NCBI GenBank assembly: GCA_022446795.1
Contig: JAKVBX010000021.1
Coordinates: 1 to 52,841, forward strand
Direction of reading: 5' to 3'
DNA: 52,841 nt
Origin: Phycisphaerales bacterium
GTDB lineage: Bacteria > Planctomycetota > Phycisphaerae > Phycisphaerales > SM1A02
The notes under the pieces are model-generated. The model was not told where the DNA came from, ran no database searches, and saw only the letters and a program-made list of their open reading frames with translations. Shown piece by piece: positions 1 to 6,173 of this stretch. How positions within the stretch are numbered: position 1 is the stretch's first letter; the number at the start of each line of letters is the position of its first letter. The position numbers were made by a program, and so were the translations under genes.

Positions 1-57
1 GTCGCCATCGGAGGCGGCATCGAGCAATCGTGTGACATCCCCGGGGGCAGAGATCAA
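1..57 (-). CDS. ECF-type sigma factor, N-terminal fragment (cut by left edge)
   Basis: Only the first 19 codons lie in the window; the frame stays open to base 1. The encoded start reads MISAPGDVTRLLDAASDGD, which resembles the 'DVTRLL.AAS.GD' opening of the large planctomycete ECF sigma-factor family. I chose the TTG at 55-57 because an AGGGAG Shine-Dalgarno motif sits 7 bases upstream on the minus strand; a GTG at 112-114 in the same frame has no such motif. It is divergent from the dockerin gene, so 58-333 should hold both promoters, but I see no convincing -35/-10 pair there. Identity rests on a very short peptide and is tentative. Confidence 0.45.
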   Translation of the reverse strand, partial: MISAPGDVTRLLDAASDGD

Positions 58-333
58 GCGTGGACTCCCTTGTTGGCGGTCGACGGTCCGTGAACGTGTC
101 CGGTCACTTTTCACTCGAAAGCAGCAGAACAACGTTGCGCTGTCGATCTGAATTTTCGCACATGCACACGTCGGTGATTCAGTGTGCTGCTGTTTTGCCT
201 CCGGTGAGTGGCCGGGCAGGCAAACGGACGCAGATTCACCGGCTGTACGAGCCTGGTTTCAGACAGTTCAACGTTTTTTGAAGTACATCCCGATGCCCCT
301 CGCAGTGATGTGCGAAAGAAGGAGGACAGCAAG

Positions 334-1434
334 ATGAGGTATCCAATCACAACATCCATGGCCATCGCGTCAACAGTGGTGATGTCCGCGGCCGCCCTGG
401 CCGGGGGCTCGGGCGGCGTTCGGAACGGCAGCTTTGCCGAGGCGTCCAATGGCGACTGGCAGTACACCGGGTTGAAGTCCAACTCCTTTTCCTTTGATGT
501 CGACGTGCTCGCCGATCTCGATGCCGGACGTGATGCGTTCGTCCGGCTTGACCTGAGCCGCATGGCCGGGGTGACCGAGGACGCTTTCCCGGGCGAAAGC
601 CCAGGGCTCTACCAGGAGAACATCCAACTGGTTGATTGCCGGGATGCCAGCGTGTTCATGCTTCAATTCGACTACCGGGCAACGGCCGTGACCGGGTTCT
701 ATGCCCTGCGAGTCACCTTTGACGCCAAGCTCGGGAACAACGTCATCGCTTCGACGACGGCCCCACTCCTGGGAATGGGAGCAGACGAGGTCGCCGCCGA
801 CCCATTCCTGGGCTGGACCACCACCCAACTGACCATCGAATTGGACGAAGAGGTCGACCCATCGGCGTACAACTTCGATGTCAGGTTCGAGGTGCTGGCC
901 TGGGGTGCTGATACCTCTCAGCCGGTCTGTGGCGTCGCGTTCCCGGTCATCGACCTGGACCAGGTCAGCATCATGCCGGTGGCTGCCGCGGGCGAATCCG
1001 TTCCGGATTGGGAGCCGATCTGTGGCGATGCCTGGGCGGCGATGGTCATGGTCGACTTCTTCGACGCGTCGCTGGTGACCGAGGCCGTGGATGAACGGGC
1101 GATCGATCCGATCTACCGTCACCGGACCGTCAACCCACTGGAAATCATCGAGTGTGGCCCCGGCGGCTGGCCGGAGACGCCGTGCCTCTTCCACCTTCCG
1201 ACGATGGGCGTGTCATATGATCCGGCCGAGGAGATCTGCCGGGCGGACTTCAACGGCGACGGCTTGGTCAATGGCGCCGACCTCAGCCTGCTCCTGGCCT
1301 ACTGGAACGCGACAGACTCGATCGCGGACCTCAACTGCAGTGGACTTGTCGACGGCGGAGATCTCTCCATCCTGCTCGGTGAATGGGGCTTCTGCACCCG
1401 GTCCGAGGGCCTCATTGCCCCGCCGAACCTGTAG
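334..1434 (+). CDS. secreted dockerin-domain protein
   Basis: A 366-residue exported protein. The ATG at 334 follows an AAGGAGG ribosome site at 319-325 and opens a signal peptide (basic start, hydrophobic stretch to about residue 21, then Ala-Leu-Ala-Gly). The middle is a predicted beta-rich, acidic secreted domain without a motif I recognise. The C-terminus holds two Ca2+-binding dockerin/EF-hand loops, 'DFNGDGLVNGADL' and 'DLNCSGLVDGGDL', each followed by a hydrophobic helix. Dockerin ends of this kind are common on secreted Phycisphaerae proteins and are thought to attach them to partners or to the cell surface. The gene stands alone, with a strong terminator downstream. Substrate or partner is unknown. 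Confidence 0.85.
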   Translation: MRYPITTSMAIASTVVMSAAALAGGSGGVRNGSFAEASNGDWQYTGLKSNSFSFDVDVLADLDAGRDAFVRLDLSRMAGVTEDAFPGESPGLYQENIQLVDCRDASVFMLQFDYRATAVTGFYALRVTFDAKLGNNVIASTTAPLLGMGADEVAADPFLGWTTTQLTIELDEEVDPSAYNFDVRFEVLAWGADTSQPVCGVAFPVIDLDQVSIMPVAAAGESVPDWEPICGDAWAAMVMVDFFDASLVTEAVDERAIDPIYRHRTVNPLEIIECGPGGWPETPCLFHLPTMGVSYDPAEEICRADFNGDGLVNGADLSLLLAYWNATDSIADLNCSGLVDGGDLSILLGEWGFCTRSEGLIAPPNL

Positions 1435-1459
1435 CTCAACCTGTCACTCACCTCATCGG

Positions 1460-1497
1460 GAGCGCGGTTGCCATGCGGTAACCGTGCTCTCGTTTTT
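1460..1497 (+). terminator. intrinsic terminator after the dockerin gene
   Basis: GAGCGCGGTTGCC (1460-1472) pairs with GGTAACCGTGCTC (1477-1489) over 13 base pairs including two G-U wobbles, with a 4-base ATGC loop. It is followed by TCG and five T residues (1493-1497). This is a textbook Rho-independent terminator for plus-strand transcription 26 bases after the stop codon. Confidence 0.8.
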
Positions 1498-1521
1498 GCA
1501 GCATGCGGGAATCGAGGCGAC

Positions 1522-2229
1522 TCAGCGGATCGCGGTGGTGAACCCACCATCGGCGCAGATCGATTCGCCGGTGACGTACCGGCTCGCCGACGAGCACAGG
1601 AAGGACACGATGTCCGCAATCTCGCCAGTCGTGGCGGGGCGGCCAACCGGGATCTGTGCCGCGAGTTCCGGTGGCACGTCATAGGAATCGACGTATCCCG
1701 GCAGCACGGCATTGATCCGGACATCGGGGGCCCATTGTCGAGCGGCCAGGCGGATCATTCCGCTGAGTCCCGCGCGAAGCACCGTCGAGACCGGGAACTT
1801 GTCCATGACCTCGCGGGCGGCGGCACCGGAGATGCAGACGATCGACCCCTCGGCCTGGCACGCACGCATGGCCGGAACAGCGGCGCGGGCCAGGCGCATC
1901 ACGCTCAGGATCACCAGGTCCAGGCCAGCCTGCCAATCATCGTCGGTCAAGTCGAGCAAGGCGCCCTGGGGAAGGTGACCCGTGCTGAGTGCGACGGCAT
2001 CCAGTCGGCCGTAGTGCTCCACGGTCGTGGCGACGACCCGTTCCATGTCGTCGGCCTTGGTGACGTCACCCTGGATGGCGATTCCACCGACCTCGTCGGC
2101 AACGGCCTGCACGGCATCGCTGCGACTCATGACGGCGACTCGGAAACCGTCAGCCGCGAGATGACGGGCACAGGCGGCCCCGATCCCCTTGCTGGCAGCG
2201 GTCACGATGGCAACTGGCGAAGTGGTCAT
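1522..2229 (-). CDS. SDR-family oxidoreductase-like protein with altered active site
   Basis: A 235-residue Rossmann-fold protein of the short-chain dehydrogenase/reductase family. The N-terminal cofactor motif TAASKGIG (residues 10-17) and the later NAVLPG and C-terminal 'TGESICADGG' segment are clear. The catalytic Tyr-x-x-x-Lys is not: the aligned stretch reads STVLRAGL, giving Ser and Arg in place of Tyr and Lys. A subgroup of FabG-like SDRs with imperfect catalytic residues is known, so it may bind NAD(P) but act differently or not as a classical reductase. It lies 17 bases downstream of the glycosyltransferase gene on the same strand, and a TACAAT box only 7 bases before its ATG suggests an additional, possibly leaderless, promoter. 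Confidence 0.8.
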   Translation of the reverse strand: MTTSPVAIVTAASKGIGAACARHLAADGFRVAVMSRSDAVQAVADEVGGIAIQGDVTKADDMERVVATTVEHYGRLDAVALSTGHLPQGALLDLTDDDWQAGLDLVILSVMRLARAAVPAMRACQAEGSIVCISGAAAREVMDKFPVSTVLRAGLSGMIRLAARQWAPDVRINAVLPGYVDSYDVPPELAAQIPVGRPATTGEIADIVSFLCSSASRYVTGESICADGGFTTAIR

Positions 2230-2236
2230 GGGCGGG

Positions 2237-2242
2237 ATTGTA
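2237..2242 (-). promoter_or_regulatory. -10 box immediately upstream of the SDR gene
   Basis: On the minus strand TACAAT ends 7 bases before the ATG at 2229, so transcription would start at or next to the initiation codon. No good -35 is visible and no Shine-Dalgarno lies between. A leaderless message is the simplest reading. Confidence 0.35.
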
Positions 2243-2246
2243 GGGA

Positions 2247-3410
2247 CTAGAGATGGACGCGTTCGCCCTCGCGGGCCGAGTCAAGGGTGTGGGTGTCGCC
2301 ACGCCATCGAACATCACCCCGGACAATGGCCAACCACAGGGAACGCTGCCCGACCAGCAGCGTCAGGAACAGCCCGACCGGGAGGATGCCCGTCCAGGTC
2401 CAGGGCAGGCCGAAACGCAACGCCGAGATGAGCCCGGTGCCGATGGCGATCAGGCAACTGATCACGGCAAGCGCGCCTACGGCCGTCGGCAGCAGGTTCC
2501 ACAGTGCAAGCAGGGCAAAGGGAACCAGGAGCACCAGGGTCAGCAGGAGGATCAGCAGTGACCGCAGGAAGAGGCCCATTCGCCCACCTCCCTTGGCGGC
2601 ACCCTTTTCCATGCCCTGGAGAAAGTCGCGGGTCGATCGATACCACGCGACAGACAGTCGATCGGTCGCCACGGCCAGTCGTGACCGTCCCCCGGATTCG
2701 CGGATGATGGTCCCGATGCCGACGTCATCGGCGATCTCCATTCGAAGCTGTTCCATCCCGCCGGCCTTCTGCAGCGCGGATCGCCTGACCAGGTTGAAGG
2801 CGCCGACACCCATGGCTCGATCGGCCTTGTCGTCATTGGCCTTCCACAACCTCGTGGCGGCGACCAGCACGATCATCATGACGGCCAGGCAGACCCGCAT
2901 CAGCCAGGGACCGCGAGCGATGCGGGGAATGAGCGCGACGTGATCGGCCCCCTGTTCAGCCGCCCAGGTCATCGCGTCGGACATGAGACCCGGCTGGAGA
3001 TGGACATCCGCATCGGAAAACAGGATCCACTCACCCGAAGCCACCTCAAGGGCCTTGTGCTGGGCATGGACCTTGCCCAGCCAGCCATCGGGCAACTCCT
3101 GGACATGAAGCACCTGGACGCGTGAGTCTTCCCTGGCCAGTTGATCCATGATCGCCCCGGTGGCATCCGTCGACCGGTCATTGACCAGGATGAACTCCAG
3201 GTCAGTGGACGGATCGGCCAGGCGGCTTCGCATGGCGGATTCCAGTTCATCCGCTTCGTCGCGGGCGGGACAGATCACGCTGACCAGGGGATGTTCCGTA
3301 CGGGTGGCGCGTGGCAGGGCGCGCACATGCCGGCTGGTCCTGATCAGCATGAAGCAGAGTGCCGTCCAGGGGAGCAAGCCGCAGAAGAGGAGGATCCAGG
3401 CCCAGGTCAT
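2247..3410 (-). CDS. membrane glycosyltransferase, family 2
   Basis: A 387-residue inner-membrane glycosyltransferase. A membrane helix (residues 3-22) precedes a GT-A domain starting 'PLVSVICPARDE'; 'LVNDRSTDAT' and the DAD metal/nucleotide-sugar motif at 133-135 (FSDADVHL) are typical of GT2. Another hydrophobic stretch lies near 168-188 and several helices lie at 285-375. The 'LPDGWLGK' segment resembles carotenoid/hopanoid-associated GT2 enzymes (CruC/HpnB-like), so a lipid acceptor is possible but not shown. It probably leads a two-gene unit with the SDR gene 17 bases downstream. ATG start at 3408-3410. Confidence 0.85.
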   Translation of the reverse strand: MTWAWILLFCGLLPWTALCFMLIRTSRHVRALPRATRTEHPLVSVICPARDEADELESAMRSRLADPSTDLEFILVNDRSTDATGAIMDQLAREDSRVQVLHVQELPDGWLGKVHAQHKALEVASGEWILFSDADVHLQPGLMSDAMTWAAEQGADHVALIPRIARGPWLMRVCLAVMMIVLVAATRLWKANDDKADRAMGVGAFNLVRRSALQKAGGMEQLRMEIADDVGIGTIIRESGGRSRLAVATDRLSVAWYRSTRDFLQGMEKGAAKGGGRMGLFLRSLLILLLTLVLLVPFALLALWNLLPTAVGALAVISCLIAIGTGLISALRFGLPWTWTGILPVGLFLTLLVGQRSLWLAIVRGDVRWRGDTHTLDSAREGERVHL

Positions 3411-3430
3411 GTGGGAAGCCTATCCGCTCT

Positions 3431-3468
3431 TCAAAACAGACACGGGCGACGCCGAAGCGTCGCCCGTG
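3431..3468 (-). terminator. intrinsic terminator of xerC with UUCG tetraloop
   Basis: A perfect 12-bp stem (3441-3452 with 3457-3468). Read on the minus strand the loop is C(TTCG)G, the extra-stable RNA tetraloop, and it is followed by TCTGTTTTGA. It sits 60 bases after the xerC stop codon and between two minus-strand genes. Confidence 0.8.
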
Positions 3469-3527
3469 CACATTCCTGACCTTCCGAGCGTCGGGAGGAA
3501 GAGGACGGAAGGGAGAGGCGGGCCCGA

Positions 3528-4541
3528 TCAGCCGGCCTCGGCTCGCGGATGCGCCTCGCTGTAGGCCTCCTGCATCCGGCGAGTCGTGAGATGGGTGTAG
3601 ACCTGGGTCGTCGACAGGCTCTGGTGTCCCAGCAGTTCCTGGACGCTTCGCAGGTCGGCTCCGTTGTCCAGCAGGTGCGTGGCGAAGCTGTGGCGGAGCG
3701 TGTGGGGAGAAATCTCGGGATCGAGTCCGGCTTCCTTGAGGTACTTGGTGACCTTGCGGCGGACCGAGCGGGCGCTGATGCGGCCATCACCCTTGTTGAT
3801 GAAGACCGGCTCTTCGCCGGGCAGTTCGTGGTTCAGCCGGCGACGCATCTGCAGGTAGTGCTGCAGGGCGGCCATGGCGTGGGACCCCAGGGGGACGATC
3901 CGCTCGCGGCGTCCCTTGCCGCGGACGATGAGGGCCTGGCCGACTTCATCGATGTCGCAGACATCCATGCCGACCAACTCGCTGACGCGGATGCCGGTGG
4001 AGTAGAGGGTCTCGAGCATCGCGCGGTCCCGGGCACCCAGCAGGGTCTGGACATCCGGTGCGGCCAGGAGCTTCTCGACGTCCTGGACACCGATGGCCTT
4101 GGGCAGCCGCTTGGCCTGCCGGGGGGTCCGGATGAGCGCCATCGGATTGCCCTGGATCACGCCGCGGCGTTCCAGCCAGCGGTAGAACGACCGCATGGTC
4201 GCGATCTTGCGAGCCATCGTGGCGGGGGAGTAGTCGAACGTATCGAGGTGCGCGAGGTACTCGCGGACGGAGGCCGTATCCGCTTCGACGACCAGCGTGG
4301 TCAAGGTTGCGGGGCCAACCTTTCCGACGACGTCACTGGTGCCATCGGCGGCACAGCAGCGGCTCCAGGCCGTGGCCTCGGAGGTGGAGTCGATCGTGAG
4401 GTTGTGCTCGTCAGAGAGGTACTCGACGTACTGCCGCAGATCGACGCCATAGCACTTGGCGGTGTAGGGACTGAAGGCGCGTTCGTCGAGGAGGTAGGTG
4501 AGGAAGTCACCGAAGATGGGAAGGGTGTTGTTGTGGCTCAT
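3528..4541 (-). CDS. xerC: tyrosine recombinase XerC/XerD-type
   Basis: A 337-residue site-specific recombinase, normally acting at dif to resolve chromosome dimers. The N-terminal SAM-like core-binding domain is followed by the catalytic domain with the full set R175 (TGIRVSEL), K199 (VRGKGRRERIVPL), H270 and R273 (HTLRH), H296 (LGHQSLSTT) and nucleophile Y305 (VYTHL). It is about 35 residues longer than usual XerC/D because of an acidic/polar insertion near residues 47-85 in the core-binding domain. The context is housekeeping (no attachment-site duplication, no cargo), so a chromosomal Xer rather than an integrase is likely. XerC versus XerD cannot be told here. A strong UUCG terminator follows. 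Confidence 0.9.
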   Translation of the reverse strand: MSHNNTLPIFGDFLTYLLDERAFSPYTAKCYGVDLRQYVEYLSDEHNLTIDSTSEATAWSRCCAADGTSDVVGKVGPATLTTLVVEADTASVREYLAHLDTFDYSPATMARKIATMRSFYRWLERRGVIQGNPMALIRTPRQAKRLPKAIGVQDVEKLLAAPDVQTLLGARDRAMLETLYSTGIRVSELVGMDVCDIDEVGQALIVRGKGRRERIVPLGSHAMAALQHYLQMRRRLNHELPGEEPVFINKGDGRISARSVRRKVTKYLKEAGLDPEISPHTLRHSFATHLLDNGADLRSVQELLGHQSLSTTQVYTHLTTRRMQEAYSEAHPRAEAG

Positions 4542-4605
4542 GGTTCTTCTTGCCGCGTCGGCGTGTGACCGTTATGGAGAATGGGTTACAGCGAGGGTTG
4601 TTTTT

Positions 4606-4641
4606 GGCCCAGTGCCGGGAATCCCGGTATTTGGGTGGGCC
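4606..4641. other. nested inverted repeat between small gene and xerC
   Basis: An outer stem GGCCCA/TGGGCC (4606-4611 with 4636-4641) encloses an inner stem CCGGGA/TCCCGG (4615-4620 with 4622-4627). It lies just after the stop of the 74-residue gene and 65 bases before the xerC start. There is no U-tract on the downstream side in minus-strand sense, so it looks more like a folded intercistronic RNA than a terminator. Confidence 0.4.
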
Positions 4642-4651
4642 TGGGGGGTCT

Positions 4652-4876
4652 TTATGGGTCGGGGACGGCCTGGAGCATCTGCTGGCGGACCATGGCGACG
4701 TCGAACCAGTCCAGTGGCACTCGTTCGTCGGCGGCCAGTTCCGCAACGGCTTCGACGAGGGCGTCCTCATCGCCGGCGGACCATTGGAAGGTCCATCGCG
4801 ATCGGCCCTTGTAGAGGCTGATCCGGAAGGAACCAGTGTCGCCGGTGGGGGGAGGGAGTTGTGAGTCGTAAGTCAT
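4652..4876 (-). CDS. small hypothetical protein
   Basis: A 74-residue soluble, acidic protein of unknown function. Third codon positions are strongly GC as in neighbouring genes, and it fits the minus-strand series with 33 bases to the upstream lipoprotein gene, so I take it as real. The sequence shows two Trp-containing strands (SRWTFQW) followed by an amphipathic acidic helix and 'PLDWFDVAMV'. No cysteine, signal peptide or membrane segment is present. Confidence 0.65.
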   Translation of the reverse strand: MTYDSQLPPPTGDTGSFRISLYKGRSRWTFQWSAGDEDALVEAVAELAADERVPLDWFDVAMVRQQMLQAVPDP

Positions 4877-4909
4877 GCCTGGTCCTCGGTCGCCAGGCAG
4901 ACACCTGGC

Positions 4910-5659
4910 TCAGTATTCGGTCAGTCCGGCCAACCTCTGGTGCTCGTTCGACAGAAGTCGAGCGAGCAGCTGGTGGGCCACGAACTTCGTGTACAGATCC
5001 ATCTTCACGAGGTAGATGTCGGTGCCGTATGCGGAGGTCGGATGGGTCCGGCCAGTGGCAAACACGGCGAGCGTCTCAAGCGTGGCGTGGTCGGAGGCAT
5101 CGAAGATGCCTGCCGCCTGTGCCGCGGCGCTGGGGCCCGCCCTGGTATGTGTAGTGGATTGATCGAGGAGCGAGTCCGTCCCTGGACTGCTCGAGCGATC
5201 GTGTTGAACAAACAATTGCAGGGCGAGCCCCAGCGTCGGGGGCGTATAGGGATCCCAGGCGGTCACCGTTCCGACGATGAGCCCGTCCACGCCGAGCGTG
5301 TCCATGAGGCTCCTGGCATCGTCGATGGTGGTCACCGCGCTCATTCGGAGCCGGTGCATGACGGCCAGCGTTCGAGTCACGGGTACCGTGTTGATCCCCT
5401 GGACCTGTTGGAGTTCCTCGGTCAGGAGGTCGGTGATTCGGATGGTGTCGGCGGCCGTCGTCCCGGATTCGTTCACCAGGGGTGCGATGGCCCAGAGGGC
5501 CGTCTGGCCATAGGGGGCGACCAGTCGATCGGGTCGGTGAAGGCCCTGGGAGCCCTGGCAGGCCCCGAGCAACAGCAGGGCTGCCAGCATCGAGAGCCGC
5601 AGGGAGCCGCCGACGCCGCGGAGGCGCCTGAGGGGTGAGATGGACTGTGCACTTGTCAT
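4910..5659 (-). CDS. lipoprotein, CsgG/LpoB-like fold suspected
   Basis: A 249-residue predicted lipoprotein. The start at 5659 places an Arg-rich N-terminus and hydrophobic stretch before the lipobox LLGAC (Cys34). After it, 'LWAIAPLVNESGT.....RITDLLTEELQQV' and 'VGTVTAWDPY' resemble the periplasmic CsgG/LpoB-type alpha/beta domain that begins with a conserved 'VAV.PF.N.SG' strand; this fold call is an inference. An upstream in-frame start would add 23 residues without improving the signal. A short GC hairpin (5675-5691) lies in its 5' untranslated region. Role unknown; envelope biogenesis is plausible. Confidence 0.7.
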   Translation of the reverse strand: MTSAQSISPLRRLRGVGGSLRLSMLAALLLLGACQGSQGLHRPDRLVAPYGQTALWAIAPLVNESGTTAADTIRITDLLTEELQQVQGINTVPVTRTLAVMHRLRMSAVTTIDDARSLMDTLGVDGLIVGTVTAWDPYTPPTLGLALQLFVQHDRSSSPGTDSLLDQSTTHTRAGPSAAAQAAGIFDASDHATLETLAVFATGRTHPTSAYGTDIYLVKMDLYTKFVAHQLLARLLSNEHQRLAGLTEY

Positions 5660-5981
5660 GGCATCCTGCCCGGAGGCGGGCTCCGCCCGCCGTTCGTCCC
5701 GCGTCCGTGCGGGAGACCAGGACCCCAAAAACGGGGTTCCTGGGCCCGAAAATAGCCATCTTGGCGATCTCCGGCACCCCTAGATCGACCATGACCCCCG
5801 GGCTCGGACAATTATTCTCGGAACTCCCCGGTGGATCCCCGGGGGCGTCTCGATGGCCGCTGGAGGCCCCTTGGGGCTGGGCATCCGGACCGCCCCGGCA
5901 AGGCGATCCAGGGGGCAACCCACCCGGCTGGCGGAACGAGGCTCCGGGCATCAAGAAGCCCTGGCACCTCGGGAGACAGCT

Positions 5982-5999
5982 TGTGGACAGCTGTCCACA
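5982..5999. repeat. perfect 18-base palindrome TGTGGACAGCTGTCCACA
   Basis: TGTGGACAG (5982-5990) is exactly mirrored by CTGTCCACA (5991-5999). It ends 54 bases before the tRNA and 38 bases before its -10 box. The half-site ends in CCACA, like a DnaA box (TTWTNCACA) but with mismatches at its 5' end. It looks like a dimeric repressor/activator site or a paired weak DnaA site. Confidence 0.5.
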
Positions 6000-6036
6000 G
6001 ATCGTTCCAACCCCCCGACTCACAAGGGGATTGCCG

Positions 6037-6042
6037 TACAAT
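6037..6042 (+). promoter_or_regulatory. -10 box of the tRNA-Lys promoter
   Basis: TACAAT ends 11 bases before the mature tRNA 5' end, the expected place for a tRNA promoter. No clear -35 hexamer is seen 16-18 bases upstream. Confidence 0.45.
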
Positions 6043-6053
6043 ACGACGTTCTC

Positions 6054-6126
6054 GATCGCGTAGCTCAGTTGGTAGAGCAACCGCCTTTTAAGCGGTAGGT
6101 CCTGGGTTCGAGCCCCAGCGCGATCA
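6054..6126 (+). tRNA. tRNA-Lys (anticodon UUU)
   Basis: A complete cloverleaf of 73 nt: acceptor GATCGCG pairs with CGCGATC; D-arm GCTC/GAGC; anticodon stem ACCGC/GCGGT with loop CTTTTAA giving anticodon TTT; T-arm CTGGG/CCCAG with TTCGAGC loop; discriminator A at 6126. The 3' CCA is not encoded. Confidence 0.97.
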
Positions 6127-6173
6127 CTGGATGTCTCGTCGTGTCACGACGACCGGCCGGAGGGGCTCTGAAC

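Larger units (their letters stand above)
5660..6053. other. 394-base non-coding stretch before tRNA-Lys
   Basis: No reading frame here looks coding. It holds a 7-bp hairpin GGCGGGC-TCC-GCCCGCC (5675-5691) just upstream of the lipoprotein start, several C/G-rich runs, a perfect 18-base palindrome at 5982-5999 and the probable tRNA promoter. The rest shows nothing I can assign. Confidence 0.5.

Noticed and set aside
3528-4541. Phage or integron integrase
   Set aside because: No attachment repeats, cargo, tRNA-end duplication or base-composition change nearby; it fits chromosomal XerC/D.
3549-4568. 339-codon plus-strand frame opposite xerC
   Set aside because: The recombinase catalytic residues are all on the minus strand; this frame has no recognisable motif.
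5635-6063. 142-codon frame before tRNA-Lys
   Set aside because: Codon use unlike neighbours, no ribosome site, no domain, and it runs into the tRNA.
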